A stretch of DNA of 64,000 nucleotides, taken from assembly GCF_030348505.1 (NCBI RefSeq), contig NZ_JAUCFJ010000002.1:2174001-2238000 (forward strand). Reading direction: 5' to 3'. Positions within the stretch are counted from its first letter, which is position 1; each line of letters begins with the position of its first letter. Below, piece by piece: positions 50,735 through 59,846 of this stretch. The position numbers and the translations under genes were made by a program. Source of the stretch: Lysinibacillus sp. G4S2. Its GTDB lineage: Bacteria > Bacillota > Bacilli > Bacillales_A > Planococcaceae. The notes beneath the pieces are model-generated. The model did not search any database, had not been told where the DNA came from, and worked only from the letters and a program-made list of their open reading frames with translations.

Positions 50735-51835
50735 ATGGCTCAGCTATTATTCGAACATATTTATAAAAAATATGATAATGATACAACGATCATAAAAGAT
50801 TTTAACCTAGAAGTAAATGATGGAGAATTCATCGTTTTTGTAGGACCTTCAGGGTGTGGGAAATCGACAACATTACGTATGATCGCAGGTCTTGAAGAGA
50901 TTACAGATGGGGACTTTTATATTGATGGAAAGCGTATGAATGATGTTGCACCTAAAGATCGAGATATCGCAATGGTCTTCCAAAATTACGCTCTTTATCC
51001 ACATATGACGGTTTTCGATAATATGGCATTCGGTTTAAAACTTAGAAAGTATAGCAAAAAAGAGATTGAAGAACGTGTAAAACATGCAGCGGAAATCCTT
51101 GGGCTTGAGAATTATTTAGACCGAAAACCTAAAGCACTTTCAGGTGGACAACGTCAGCGTGTGGCATTAGGACGTGCGATCGTTCGGAATGCAAAAGTCT
51201 TTTTAATGGATGAACCGTTGTCAAACTTAGATGCCAAGCTACGTGTTCAAATGCGTGCTGAAATTTCGAAATTGCACCACCAATTGCAAACAACAACGAT
51301 ATATGTTACCCATGATCAAATCGAAGCGATGACGATGGCTTCACGTATTGTTGTGTTAAAGGACGGCATCATCCAACAAGTGGGTACACCTAAAGAAGTT
51401 TATGATCGACCTGCAAACGTATTTGTAGGAGGTTTTATAGGCTCTCCTGGAATGAATTTCTTTAAAGGAACATTAACAGAAAGTGCTTTTATAGTTGGCG
51501 ATTGGAAGCTTCAGGTACCAGAAGAGAAGTTAGAGTACTTTAGAAATAACGGATATATGAATAAAGAAATTATCTTAGGTATACGACCAGAAGACTTCAA
51601 TAATGGTCAAACATCTTTAGACGTATCCGATCAAACGAAAGTAACGGTCAATATTGAAGTATCAGAATTAATGGGATCAGAAACGTATCTCTATTCGAAA
51701 AATGATGGTCAATCCTTCGTTGCACGTGTTGACTCCTCAACAGATGTGCATAGCCAATCAAAGATAGACCTTATGGTGAATATGCAGAAAGCTCATTATT
51801 TTGATGCTCAAACTGAAAAAAGAATAATTTTATAG
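50735..51835 (+). CDS. Sugar ABC transporter ATPase (MsmX/UgpC type)
   Basis: A 366-residue ATPase. Walker A is GPSGCGKST at 38-46, the signature is LSGGQRQR at 135-142, and Walker B is [12 protein letters not shown] with D159/E160. The H-loop is [10 protein letters not shown]. The C-terminal TOBE/OB regulatory domain runs from about 240 to 366 (GIRPEDF). It energises CUT1 permeases, here those at 45320-47017. ATG 50735 is preferred over 50732 because AGGAGG at 50724-50729 is then 5 rather than 2 bases away. Confidence 0.94.
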   Translation: MAQLLFEHIYKKYDNDTTIIKDFNLEVNDGEFIVFVGPSGCGKSTTLRMIAGLEEITDGDFYIDGKRMNDVAPKDRDIAMVFQNYALYPHMTVFDNMAFGLKLRKYSKKEIEERVKHAAEILGLENYLDRKPKALSGGQRQRVALGRAIVRNAKVFLMDEPLSNLDAKLRVQMRAEISKLHHQLQTTTIYVTHDQIEAMTMASRIVVLKDGIIQQVGTPKEVYDRPANVFVGGFIGSPGMNFFKGTLTESAFIVGDWKLQVPEEKLEYFRNNGYMNKEIILGIRPEDFNNGQTSLDVSDQTKVTVNIEVSELMGSETYLYSKNDGQSFVARVDSSTDVHSQSKIDLMVNMQKAHYFDAQTEKRIIL

Positions 51836-51879
51836 ATTATTCATTATGGAAGTAGATTTCTATAGAAGAATATAAAAAA

Positions 51880-52735
51880 GAGGCTAAACAAAACTGGGCA
51901 AAACCTAAAAAGCGCGAGAAATCAATTTAGAAACGTTGATTTCTCGCGCTTTTTTGATGTTAAATTCTTTAATTTTGTGTAAAAAAATATGTTTATGTCA
52001 TAAGCAAAGCAAATGCATGAAGGTAGATGTCGATATTTTTTGAAAGTTGGGTGATAAATTAAAAAAGTTGGGTGATAAATCGATAAAGTTGGTCGATAAA
52101 CGATCAAAAGTTCTCGATAAATCTGAAAACTGTTTCGTTAAACTCTCAATGCGAACAGAGATACTGTATTTTTTAATATGTTCCGATAAATTGATGAAAC
52201 ATTCCGATAAAATCTGAAATTGTTCCGATAAAACACGAAATTATTCTGATAAATCACTCATCCGCGCTTTGTCGCTGCCGTTACGCTATCGCTCCACTTT
52301 CGTCGCAGAGAACTTGTCGCTGCCGTTGCGCCTCGCTCCACTTTCGAGACAGAAAAATGAGCTCCCCACCAGGTATTCTATTGAAAGGCTGAAAGTAAAT
52401 GACTTTAGAAAAATTCCTTTGATCAAGTGAAGCGGTGCAAACCATCAGTGCAGTCAGATAGTGTTGCATGAAGGTAGATGTCGATATTTTTCGAAAGTTG
52501 GGTGATAAATTAAAAAAGTTGGGTGATAAATCGAAAAAGTTAGTCGATAAATCGAAAAAGTTAGTCTACAAACAATCAAAAGTTCTCAAGGTAGTAAATC
52601 TCCGGAAATATACTGCTATTAACAGAGAAATAGAGTAAAGAAAATAGAATGACTTAGTCAAACAAGAAAAAAGAGAAATCGAACAGCATCGATTTCTCTT
52701 TTTTCTTTAATAGCAGCTAGTTTTATCCTAGCCTC
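51880..52735 (-). mobile_element. Large family C element with internal repeats, 856 bp
   Basis: The ends GAGGCTAAACAAAACT (51880) and, read from the right, GAGGCTAGGATAAAACTA (52735) are decayed versions of the GGCTGGGACAAAA repeats. Units near GTTGGGTGATAAATCGAAAAA (21 bp) are tandemly repeated at about 52028-52110 and again at 52495-52570. Both blocks begin with ATGAAGGTAGATGTCGATATT. A 19-bp hairpin closes the right side (52664-52682/52689-52707). No gene is supported. Confidence 0.65.
51907..51955 (+). terminator. Strong terminator ending the sugar operon
   Basis: The 18-base arm AAAAGCGCGAGAAATCAA (51907-51924) pairs perfectly with 51936-51953, followed by TT. It also lies inside the left end of the family C element and resembles the hairpin in the copy at 42056. 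Confidence 0.85.
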
Positions 52736-52804
52736 TTTCTTGTGTTGAAAAATAAAATGGTCAAGGAAATCTTTGTGAATGTTGGGGCGCTTTAGATGAA
52801 GGTG

Positions 52805-52945
52805 ATTTCAGTTCCAGGCTACTCGCTTTTCCATGGGCGAGCATCGAGCCGCATCCTCCGCTTACGTTGTTGCTGTCGCTTCGCTTTCGCACAGATAAAA
52901 CAGATTGTTGCTGTCGCTTCGCTTTCGCACAGATAAAACATTGCT
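52805..52945 (-). repeat. Family A fragment with a duplicated short motif
   Basis: GATTTCAGTTCCAGGCTACTCGC, GGGCGAGCATCGAGCCGC is an inverted, worn piece of the family A interior (compare 37200-37270). It is followed by two direct copies of TTGCTGTCGCTTCGCTTTCG and CACAGATAAAACA (52869-52940). Similar motifs are in the element at 7394. No gene is present in 52736-53053. Confidence 0.55.
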
Positions 52946-53053
52946 GAAGTTTCGTTATATCACTATAAATTAGAGTGATATGCCAGAAGATACATGCTAT
53001 GTGAAGTAGGTTGATTGGAGTGGAGACTGAGCGACTCCTTGGGGATTAGCGTC

Positions 53054-54733
53054 GAGGGCACTGAAAAACTCATCAAAATTAAAATTTTTTAACTCAAAAA
53101 AAATATCGGGCGCCATTTCATCCTTTTTTAGGAAGGGGTCGTCCGATTTCTTTCATTATTCTTTGCTTTTTTCGTTCATTAGTTTTAAAATTCTCTTCAT
53201 ATTCACGACAAATAGCGTTGCGGCTGCTTGTATTTGCATACCAAATAGACCCGTGGCGTTTGCTTGATTATACCCGTGTCTGTTTTTTATTTCACTATTC
53301 TTTGCTTCGATTTTATAGCGTTCTTTTGCCAATTGTTTAAAGGATTCCGTTTCCTGAAACACTTCTTGTTCTATGTGTTCATTTGACAGAAGAGAAACTG
53401 AATAACTTTTTGTTTTCGCTCCTTCTTTATAACACCCTTCTTTTAAAGGACAAACTTTACATTTTTCTATATCAAAGAAATATTTTAATTGTGTATTTTG
53501 CGTGGAATTCTTACGCTTTTTAATACTTTTACTCTTTGCTAAATGTCCAGCAGGGCACACATATAAATCGGCATCTTTATTAAACTCAAACTTACTTTCT
53601 TGCTTCCGTTGACCGTTCGTAATAACAGGATGTAGCCTTGAAATGAGTTGAATCTCTTTCTTTTTTGTGTATAATAAATTCTCTTTACCAGAATACGCTG
53701 TATCTCCAAGAATGGTGTTCACTTCTATGCCTGCTTGCTCACTCTTCTCTACTAGCTCTTGTAAATAATTCCCGTCACTTTTTTCACCTGTTGTTACAAC
53801 TACTGCTGTTATAAGTCTTTCATCACTCATTGCCAAATGTGTTTTATAACCAAAGAAAGGATTCTCTTTAGATTTATAACCGACACGTGCATCAGGATCA
53901 GCTGAGTAATTTATTTTAAGCTCATAATCTTCAATAACTTCTTTGAGGACATTTACTTTTTCTTGTACACTTGGTATTTGAGCAATAGCCTTATTTTCTT
54001 CTATTATTTGAATGACTTGGTGACAATAGTCCACTTCTTTTTGGATATCTTGAGAAGTCGGTTTAGTGGGAAATTTTGATTTCATTGTTTCATCGAATTG
54101 ATACACGGCTTTTCGTACCTGTTTTGATTTCTCTTGTAAAAACTCTTTCGGGGACTTCTGTTGGTAGCGTGCCTTCGTATGTGTTGCGTCTACAATCAAT
54201 GTTTTACTTTTTAAAACACCCTGTGCAATAGCTAGTTCTACGGTTTTGTGAATGAGTAAATCTAACAATTGGACATCTTGTAAACGTAATCGACGGAATT
54301 TTGTTAAAGAACTTGCCTCAATAACACCTTCTTCTGGTGCCATATCTAAAAAATATTTAAAGGACATATCATATTTAGAACGTTCTACTACATCAACATC
54401 AGAAATATCATAAATTGCCTTAAGTAATAAATATTTGAACATACGAATAGGTGAAATAGCGTAACGACCATTATCTAGACAATATTTAGTCTCTAATTCC
54501 TCTAAAACAAAAGTAAAATCAATTAATTCCTTCATTTGACGAAGCATATTATCTTTTGGCACAACTAAATCATAGATTGCCATATGAGGACTAAGAGCAA
54601 GCGTTTCTTGTTTGGAAAGCATAAAAAGCACCACCTAAAATGAACAGTATACTAATAATTATAGATGAAAAAGAAAAGGAAGTAGAGAAAAAATTCGCTA
54701 CTTCCTTTATCTAACCACTTTTTCAGTGCCCTC
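53054..54733 (-). mobile_element. IS1182-family insertion sequence, copy 2
   Basis: A 1680-bp element with the same 15-bp ends (GAGGGCACTGAAAAA) and the same GATTAGCGTC on both sides (53044-53053 and 54734-54743) as the copy at 32871. It lies in the same orientation and at the same point of a family B element. The outer flanks of the two copies differ, so this is not one long recent duplication. Confidence 0.93.
53156..54634 (-). CDS. IS1182-family transposase (second copy)
   Basis: A 492-residue transposase whose translation is identical to the one at 32973-34451. All three acidic catalytic positions are intact (VDATHTKARY, GDTAYSGKEN, AKNSEIKNRHGY). Two intact identical copies 20 kb apart in direct orientation can recombine and delete or amplify the DNA between them, which includes the serine hydrolase locus, the amidase locus and the sugar operon. 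Confidence 0.95.
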   Translation of the reverse strand: MVLFMLSKQETLALSPHMAIYDLVVPKDNMLRQMKELIDFTFVLEELETKYCLDNGRYAISPIRMFKYLLLKAIYDISDVDVVERSKYDMSFKYFLDMAPEEGVIEASSLTKFRRLRLQDVQLLDLLIHKTVELAIAQGVLKSKTLIVDATHTKARYQQKSPKEFLQEKSKQVRKAVYQFDETMKSKFPTKPTSQDIQKEVDYCHQVIQIIEENKAIAQIPSVQEKVNVLKEVIEDYELKINYSADPDARVGYKSKENPFFGYKTHLAMSDERLITAVVVTTGEKSDGNYLQELVEKSEQAGIEVNTILGDTAYSGKENLLYTKKKEIQLISRLHPVITNGQRKQESKFEFNKDADLYVCPAGHLAKSKSIKKRKNSTQNTQLKYFFDIEKCKVCPLKEGCYKEGAKTKSYSVSLLSNEHIEQEVFQETESFKQLAKERYKIEAKNSEIKNRHGYNQANATGLFGMQIQAAATLFVVNMKRILKLMNEKSKE

Positions 54734-54990
54734 GATTAGCGTCACAGATGAGACCCTGGAGCGAGCAACGCGAGTGAAGCGGCTCATCGGACGCCCCCAG
54801 GAAGCTCTGCTCTGCGCGAAAGCGAAGCGTCAGCGGCCAAAGCGCTCAGTCGGAACGGAAATCAACCCCTCGTTTTGCCGAAGAGCCATACTGTATTTAA
54901 AATGAACCTTAATATTATTGAGATAATAGTTTTCAACAACATAAAAAGAGAAAGGTTCTCACTACATCATTACTTTTGTGCAAAATGATT

Positions 54991-55677
54991 TTATTGAATT
55001 AGACCTCTACGTAATGCTTCGGCAACTCCTTGGACACGATTGAAAGCATCAAGTTTGCGAATGGCAGAACGAACATAATCTTGGACAGTAAACTCACTAA
55101 TACCAATAGATGCTGCCATCTCCTTTGTACTTTCTCCCCAGGACATTTTTTGCAAAACCTCTAACTCTCTTTTACTCAGTTTCTTAGGATTGTTTGAGTA
55201 ATCGTCTTTGCCGAAAATTTGCCCTAAATGCTCACCGTACAGACCTAAAGAATACATAAGACTATCCTTAACAGTAAAAGTATCTGTACTGCCCATACAA
55301 GCATATCCAACTACATGTGAATTGTCACTGAGCGGAACAACAAGCATTTCTGTTGAGACACCATTCGTATATTTTACAGGAATCTCTCGAATTAAATTTG
55401 TATCGATATGCTTCGGTTTGCGTTCTTGAATAGCAGCATAAATCGGTGGCATGTTTCGTACATCTTCTCGCCAATCCCTTAAGGAAGAAATCCCTTGCTT
55501 GTCTATTCGTAATATACCTTCTCCAACCTTGCTGAGTGTTGAATAGAAATATAGACCTACACGTGAAAATTGGAAAATATCCATGAAACCTCTAACGGCA
55601 AGAACTTGCTTATCATCAAGAGAAGTAGCAGAAGAGATCGATTGTATTTGATTTTTAATCGTTGTACTAATAAGCAA
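54991..55677 (-). CDS. LuxR-type regulator of the catabolic cluster
   Basis: A 228-residue protein. The first 150 residues form a GAF-like or autoinducer-domain-like sensor (VRGFMDIFQFSRVGLYFYST and TEMLVVPLSDNSHVVGYACMGS). The C-terminal HTH is LSKRELEVLQKMSWGESTKEMAASIGISEFTVQDYVRSAI in pieces typical of LuxR/GerE. The minus-strand ATG follows a GAGGAGGT site. It is divergent from the Fe-ADH gene. It probably activates the six-gene operon from palindromes in the 290-base gap. Confidence 0.88.
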   Translation of the reverse strand: MLISTTIKNQIQSISSATSLDDKQVLAVRGFMDIFQFSRVGLYFYSTLSKVGEGILRIDKQGISSLRDWREDVRNMPPIYAAIQERKPKHIDTNLIREIPVKYTNGVSTEMLVVPLSDNSHVVGYACMGSTDTFTVKDSLMYSLGLYGEHLGQIFGKDDYSNNPKKLSKRELEVLQKMSWGESTKEMAASIGISEFTVQDYVRSAIRKLDAFNRVQGVAEALRRGLIQ

Positions 55678-55815
55678 AAAGACATACCTCCTCTCACTAA
55701 AACTATTAGAATATTCTCATAATATCAAAAATACTGCAGTTTGAAAATGACTAAATTCCTTTTTCCATGTTATTAATGAGGTTTATGTATATATAATGCT
55801 GAAATTGTTAATTTG

Positions 55816-55926
55816 AAACCCCCTATTTTTAGGGATATGTAAAAAGAGAAGAGCAAGTTATGATGAAAATGTAAACCCTTACATTGCGAGGGAGCACGGT
55901 GTAAGTGCAGGTATGATGTACATCAT
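55816..55926 (+). promoter_or_regulatory. Three dyads in the divergent control region
   Basis: CCCTATTTTTAGGG (55821-55834), AATGTAA/TTACATT (55868-55885) and the perfect ATGATGTACATCAT (55913-55926) lie between the divergent LuxR gene and the Fe-ADH operon. The first has the CCCT...AGGG form preferred by several LuxR-type activators. Which one is bound is unknown, and no clear -10/-35 pair was settled. Confidence 0.5.
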
Positions 55927-55968
55927 TTCCACAGTGTTGACTATTACTTTGAAAAGTAGGTGAGAGAA

Positions 55969-57180
55969 ATGAATAATTCTTTTTCGGAATTTCATTTAAG
56001 AACCGCTATCTCAAGTGGAGAAGGTTCAAGGAAGCAACTTTTACAAATGATTCATGGGTTAGGTGGCAAAAGAGTTTTATTAGTAACAGATAAAGGGCTA
56101 GTTCAAGCAGGAATTACTAATGAAATCATTGATTTGTTTCAGGGGCCAGATAGTTTTATAGAATTGGTTGGTATTTTTGATGCTATCGAACAAGATGCCA
56201 AAGCCCAAAATATTACGAAGGCGGTTCAATTTTTTAAAGATCAGCAGGCAGATACGTTGGTTGCACTTGGCGGAGGAAGCGTGCTAGATGCAGTGAAAGG
56301 GATTAAGTGGTTGCTTGGGAAAGAAAGTGATGATATGGAGGGGCTATTGCTAAATAGTGTAAGAGAGTTTCCTCCAGAAGCAAAGCCAAGTAGCGTTCCA
56401 CACATAGCCATCCCAACTACTGCTGGAACAGGCGCAGAAGTATCGCCAATGGCAGTTATTTTCAATGAAAAATTAGGTGCAAAATTTGTTGTAAGAACAC
56501 CTTATTTAAATGCAGATATTGCTATTTTAGATCCAGAGTTAACGGTTGGATTGCCTCCTCGGATAACGGCATTTACAGGAATGGATGCATTAACACATGC
56601 AATTGAGGGGTACTTTTCAACAACTGCCACACCATTCACAGATTCGTATGCATTGCATGCAGCTCAAATAATTGCAGAAAATCTACCGAAAGTAGTGAAA
56701 GATGGGGCCAATGTAAAAGCACGTGAAAATATGCTAATAGCCAGTGCGATGGCAATTACTGCTTTTGGCTTTGGTAATAATGGCGTGCCTGTACATAATA
56801 TGGCGCATGTCTTTGGAGCAAAATTTAGAATTCCACATGGATTAGCAAATGCTGTTCTTTTACCGAATGTAATGGCTGCCATTCCTTCACTCTATTTGCC
56901 AAAAATTAAAGGCTTCGCAAAAGCGTTAGGAATCGAAAATTCATCATCAGATGATTTGGAATGTTTAAGGGAAGTTATTCAGTTCATTCGAGATTTACGC
57001 GATGAAATAGAGATGCCAGAAACATTTTCTGAATTCGACATCCAACCTTCCGCGCTAGAGTCAATTGTTCAAGAAGTCCAAAACGATTCAGCTGCAGGAA
57101 AGTTTCTGATCCCAGCAGAAATTATTTTGAAGGTAACCAATGAAGTTTCAGCTGTAACATCGCGTAAAGTTGAACAATGA
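55969..57180 (+). CDS. Iron-containing alcohol dehydrogenase
   Basis: A 403-residue group III alcohol dehydrogenase. It oxidises an alcohol to an aldehyde with NAD(P). The nucleotide loop is ALGGGSVLDAVKGI, then IPTTAGTGAEVSPMAV. The metal ligands are in MDALTHAIEGY, with Asp upstream, and in HNMAHVFGAKFRIPHGLANA. ATG 55969 follows AGGTGAG; a GTG at 55960 would overlap that site. It is the first gene of the operon. In the proposed pathway it would oxidise the omega-hydroxy acid or alcohol freed by the hydrolase. Confidence 0.9.
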   Translation: MNNSFSEFHLRTAISSGEGSRKQLLQMIHGLGGKRVLLVTDKGLVQAGITNEIIDLFQGPDSFIELVGIFDAIEQDAKAQNITKAVQFFKDQQADTLVALGGGSVLDAVKGIKWLLGKESDDMEGLLLNSVREFPPEAKPSSVPHIAIPTTAGTGAEVSPMAVIFNEKLGAKFVVRTPYLNADIAILDPELTVGLPPRITAFTGMDALTHAIEGYFSTTATPFTDSYALHAAQIIAENLPKVVKDGANVKARENMLIASAMAITAFGFGNNGVPVHNMAHVFGAKFRIPHGLANAVLLPNVMAAIPSLYLPKIKGFAKALGIENSSSDDLECLREVIQFIRDLRDEIEMPETFSEFDIQPSALESIVQEVQNDSAAGKFLIPAEIILKVTNEVSAVTSRKVEQ

Positions 57181-57204
57181 TTAGGGAAAAGAGGTGAAGA
57201 ACAT

Positions 57205-58158
57205 ATGCTGGACCCTCAGGCAAAAGTATTTTTAGATACTTTGAAAGGAAGACCGTCAAACTCGACGTTAACGGTTGAAGAAAATCGGGCAAAAAACAAA
57301 GAACTTCGCAAACTGGCAGGCCCTACTGAATCTGTAGCAGAGGTGCGTGACTATATGATTCCAGTAGAAGGTGGCGAAATTGGACTGAGGATTTATAAGC
57401 CAGAAGGTGAAGGTTTATTTCCTATTTTTATCTACATTCATGGTGGGGGATGGGTTTTAGGAGATCTTGAAACAGTAGATGTGCCCTGTCGGAATATCGT
57501 AAATAAAGCAAACTGTATCGTAGTATCTGTAGACTATCGTTTAGCTCCCGAGCATAAATTTCCAACGCCATTAATGGATTGCTATGCAGCGGCAAAATGG
57601 GTGTTTGAACATGCACATGAATTAAATGGAGATTCTGAAAAAATAGCTGTTGGCGGAGATAGTGCAGGTGGGAATTTGGCAGCAGCAGTTACAATGATGG
57701 CGCGAAAAAGTGGAGAATTTAATTTTGTGTCACAAGTATTAATTTATCCAGTGGTGGATTTCTCTTTTAATACCGATTCGTATAAAGAAAATGGAAAAGA
57801 TTATTTTTTAACATATGAGAGTATGGTGTGGTTTTCACAAGCATATTTGGAGAAAGAAACGGATAAAGGAAATATTTATGCAGCACCGTTACTTGCAGAA
57901 GATTTGACCAAATTACCTCCAGCGTTAGTCATCACAGCAGAATATGATCCTTTACGTGATGAAGGATTAGCATATGCAGAGCGACTAAAATCCGCAGGTG
58001 TTCCAGTAACATCGACATGTTATAAAGGCATGATACACGGATTCTTTTGGATGAGTGGAATTTTAGAACAAGGAAAAGAAGCGGTAAATGAGGTTGCTAC
58101 CTATCTAGCAAACAATTTCAATAAATTAAACGTTTTCGGAAAAGAGGAGATAACATGA
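57205..58158 (+). CDS. Alpha/beta hydrolase, hormone-sensitive-lipase type
   Basis: A 317-residue esterase. The oxyanion-hole motif is HGGGW at 79-83, the nucleophile elbow is GDSAGG at 151-156 (Ser153), the acid is D248 (AEYDPLRDEG), and the histidine is H278 (MIHGFFWM). This is the HSL (family IV) set. The ATG follows AAGAGGTGAAG. Its stop overlaps the monooxygenase start by 4 bases, a tight coupling that suggests it opens the ester or lactone made by that enzyme. Confidence 0.92.
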   Translation: MLDPQAKVFLDTLKGRPSNSTLTVEENRAKNKELRKLAGPTESVAEVRDYMIPVEGGEIGLRIYKPEGEGLFPIFIYIHGGGWVLGDLETVDVPCRNIVNKANCIVVSVDYRLAPEHKFPTPLMDCYAAAKWVFEHAHELNGDSEKIAVGGDSAGGNLAAAVTMMARKSGEFNFVSQVLIYPVVDFSFNTDSYKENGKDYFLTYESMVWFSQAYLEKETDKGNIYAAPLLAEDLTKLPPALVITAEYDPLRDEGLAYAERLKSAGVPVTSTCYKGMIHGFFWMSGILEQGKEAVNEVATYLANNFNKLNVFGKEEIT

Positions 58159-59795
58159 CCAATACAAATAAGGGAGTAAATGTAGACGCAATTGTTATTG
58201 GAGCGGGCTTTGCAGGATTATATATGGTTCACCGTTTAAGAGAAGCGGGATTTTCAGTGCAGGCTTTTGAAGCAGCACCAGATGTAGGTGGCGTTTGGTA
58301 TGCCAATAGATATCCTGGAGCGAGATGTGACTCAGAAAGTATTATTTATAACTACACATTCTCAGAGGAATTAATTCAGGAATGGACATGGACTTCTAGA
58401 TTCCCGGAGCAAGCAGAAATTTTAAAATATTTGAGTTTTGTAGCAGATCGCTTAGATTTACGTCGTAGTATTCAGTTTAATACACGCATTGCAGCAGCAC
58501 ATTATGATAAAAAGCAAAAAAAGTGGCTTATTTATACGGATGAGGGAGAGAAATTAACTGCAAAGTATTTTATCACGGGTGTAGGTTGTTTATCTGCCTC
58601 GAATATTCCGAACTTTAAAGGCTTAACTAGCTTTCAGGGGCAAGCGTATCATACAGGACATTGGCCACATGAAAAGGTAGATTTTACAGGGAAACGAGTT
58701 GGTTTAATTGGGACAGGCTCAAGTGGAATCCAAGCTACGCCAGTGATTGCACAAGAAGCGGAACATCTTACTGTTTTCCAACGAACGCCAGCATATAGTA
58801 CGCCTGCGAGAAACTATCCGTATGATCCAGAATTTCTGAAACAGGTGAAGGAAAACTACGCTGACATTCGTCAAAAAATTCGCTGGTCTAAAATGGGATA
58901 TCTTCATACGATTGTGAATGATCGTTCCGCCCTTGAAGATTCACCGGAACAACGTAATGAAGAATATGAAAAGATTTGGGAACGAGGCGGCTTAGGGTTT
59001 AGTCAAACGTATAATGATCTTTTAGTCGATGAGGCTGCCAATGAAACAGCAAGTGAATTTATTCGCTTAAAAATTGCTGAAACAGTGAAAGATCCAAAAG
59101 TAGCTGAAAAATTAAAACCAAGTTATTACTACTCGGCTAAACGACCAGTATTGGATACAAATTATTACGAAACATTTAATCGTGAGAACGTCACTCTAAT
59201 TGATGTGAAATCTTCTCCAATTGTAGAAGTGACACCAAAAGGCTTAAAAACTTCTGAGCAGGAACATGAATTAGATATTCTTGTTTTTGCGACAGGTTAT
59301 GATGCAATGACAGGTCCGTTATTTAAAATTGATATTCGTGGTAAAAACGGTGTATCACTGAAAGAAAAATGGGAAGACGGTACTCAAACAAGAACTTATT
59401 TAGGGCTTACAACTGCAGGATTTCCGAATATGTTTATGATTACTGGACCTGAAAGCCCATCTGTACTTTCCAATGTGCCTATATCAATTGAGCAACATGT
59501 AGAGTGGATTGGTGATTGCATGGAGCATATGCGTGAGCAAGGGATTGAAACGATTGAAGCGAAAGTAGAAGCGGAAGAAGCTTGGAGTAAGCATTGCTTT
59601 GAGTTAGCGCAAAAAACGCTTATGACAAAAGTAGACTCATGGTACACAGGAGCAAATATAGAAGGGAAATCTCGAGGATTCCTCATTTATGTAGGCGGTG
59701 TAGGTGAATATCGCAAAATTTGTGATGAAGTAGCTGCTAAAAACTACGAGAGTTTTAACCTAACTCTCAAAACAGAAAAGATACCACTTTCGTAA
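58155..59795 (+). CDS. Baeyer-Villiger flavin monooxygenase
   Basis: A 546-residue type I Baeyer-Villiger monooxygenase, which inserts oxygen next to a ketone carbonyl using FAD and NADPH. The FAD site is GAGFAG at 16-21. The diagnostic fingerprint FxGxxxHxxxWP is exact at 160-171 (FQGQAYHTGHWP). The NADPH Rossmann motif is GTGSSG at 186-191. The length matches cyclohexanone/cyclopentanone enzymes. Its preferred ketone cannot be read from sequence. It is the core of the catabolic cluster. Confidence 0.93.
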   Translation: MTNTNKGVNVDAIVIGAGFAGLYMVHRLREAGFSVQAFEAAPDVGGVWYANRYPGARCDSESIIYNYTFSEELIQEWTWTSRFPEQAEILKYLSFVADRLDLRRSIQFNTRIAAAHYDKKQKKWLIYTDEGEKLTAKYFITGVGCLSASNIPNFKGLTSFQGQAYHTGHWPHEKVDFTGKRVGLIGTGSSGIQATPVIAQEAEHLTVFQRTPAYSTPARNYPYDPEFLKQVKENYADIRQKIRWSKMGYLHTIVNDRSALEDSPEQRNEEYEKIWERGGLGFSQTYNDLLVDEAANETASEFIRLKIAETVKDPKVAEKLKPSYYYSAKRPVLDTNYYETFNRENVTLIDVKSSPIVEVTPKGLKTSEQEHELDILVFATGYDAMTGPLFKIDIRGKNGVSLKEKWEDGTQTRTYLGLTTAGFPNMFMITGPESPSVLSNVPISIEQHVEWIGDCMEHMREQGIETIEAKVEAEEAWSKHCFELAQKTLMTKVDSWYTGANIEGKSRGFLIYVGGVGEYRKICDEVAAKNYESFNLTLKTEKIPLS

Positions 59796-59846
59796 AATGG
59801 TGTACGTTTTTTATGACGTCTATTATGAGCAGAGGATGTGTTAGCT

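Larger units (their letters stand above)
53012..54887 (+). mobile_element. Family B element, second copy split by IS1182
   Basis: The left part, GATTGGAGTGGAGACTGAGC then GACTCCTTGGGGATTAGCGTC, and the right part, CACAGATGAGACCCTGGAGC through GGAACGGAAATCAACCCC, match the B copy at 32771-34667 with several differences and a 50-base insertion after GGACGCCCCCAGG. The right end reads inward as GGCTCTTCGGCAAAACGAGG. The left end is too diverged to place, so 53012 is only the first clear match. Confidence 0.6.

Noticed and set aside
52281-52469. Leftward 62-codon frame in the large family C element
   Set aside because: It lies within repeats and has no ribosome site or recognisable domain.
55861-55926. 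Sigma-54 type promoter for the catabolic operon
   Set aside because: No GG-N10-GC element with the right spacing was found, and the regulator is LuxR-type, not an AAA+ enhancer-binding protein.
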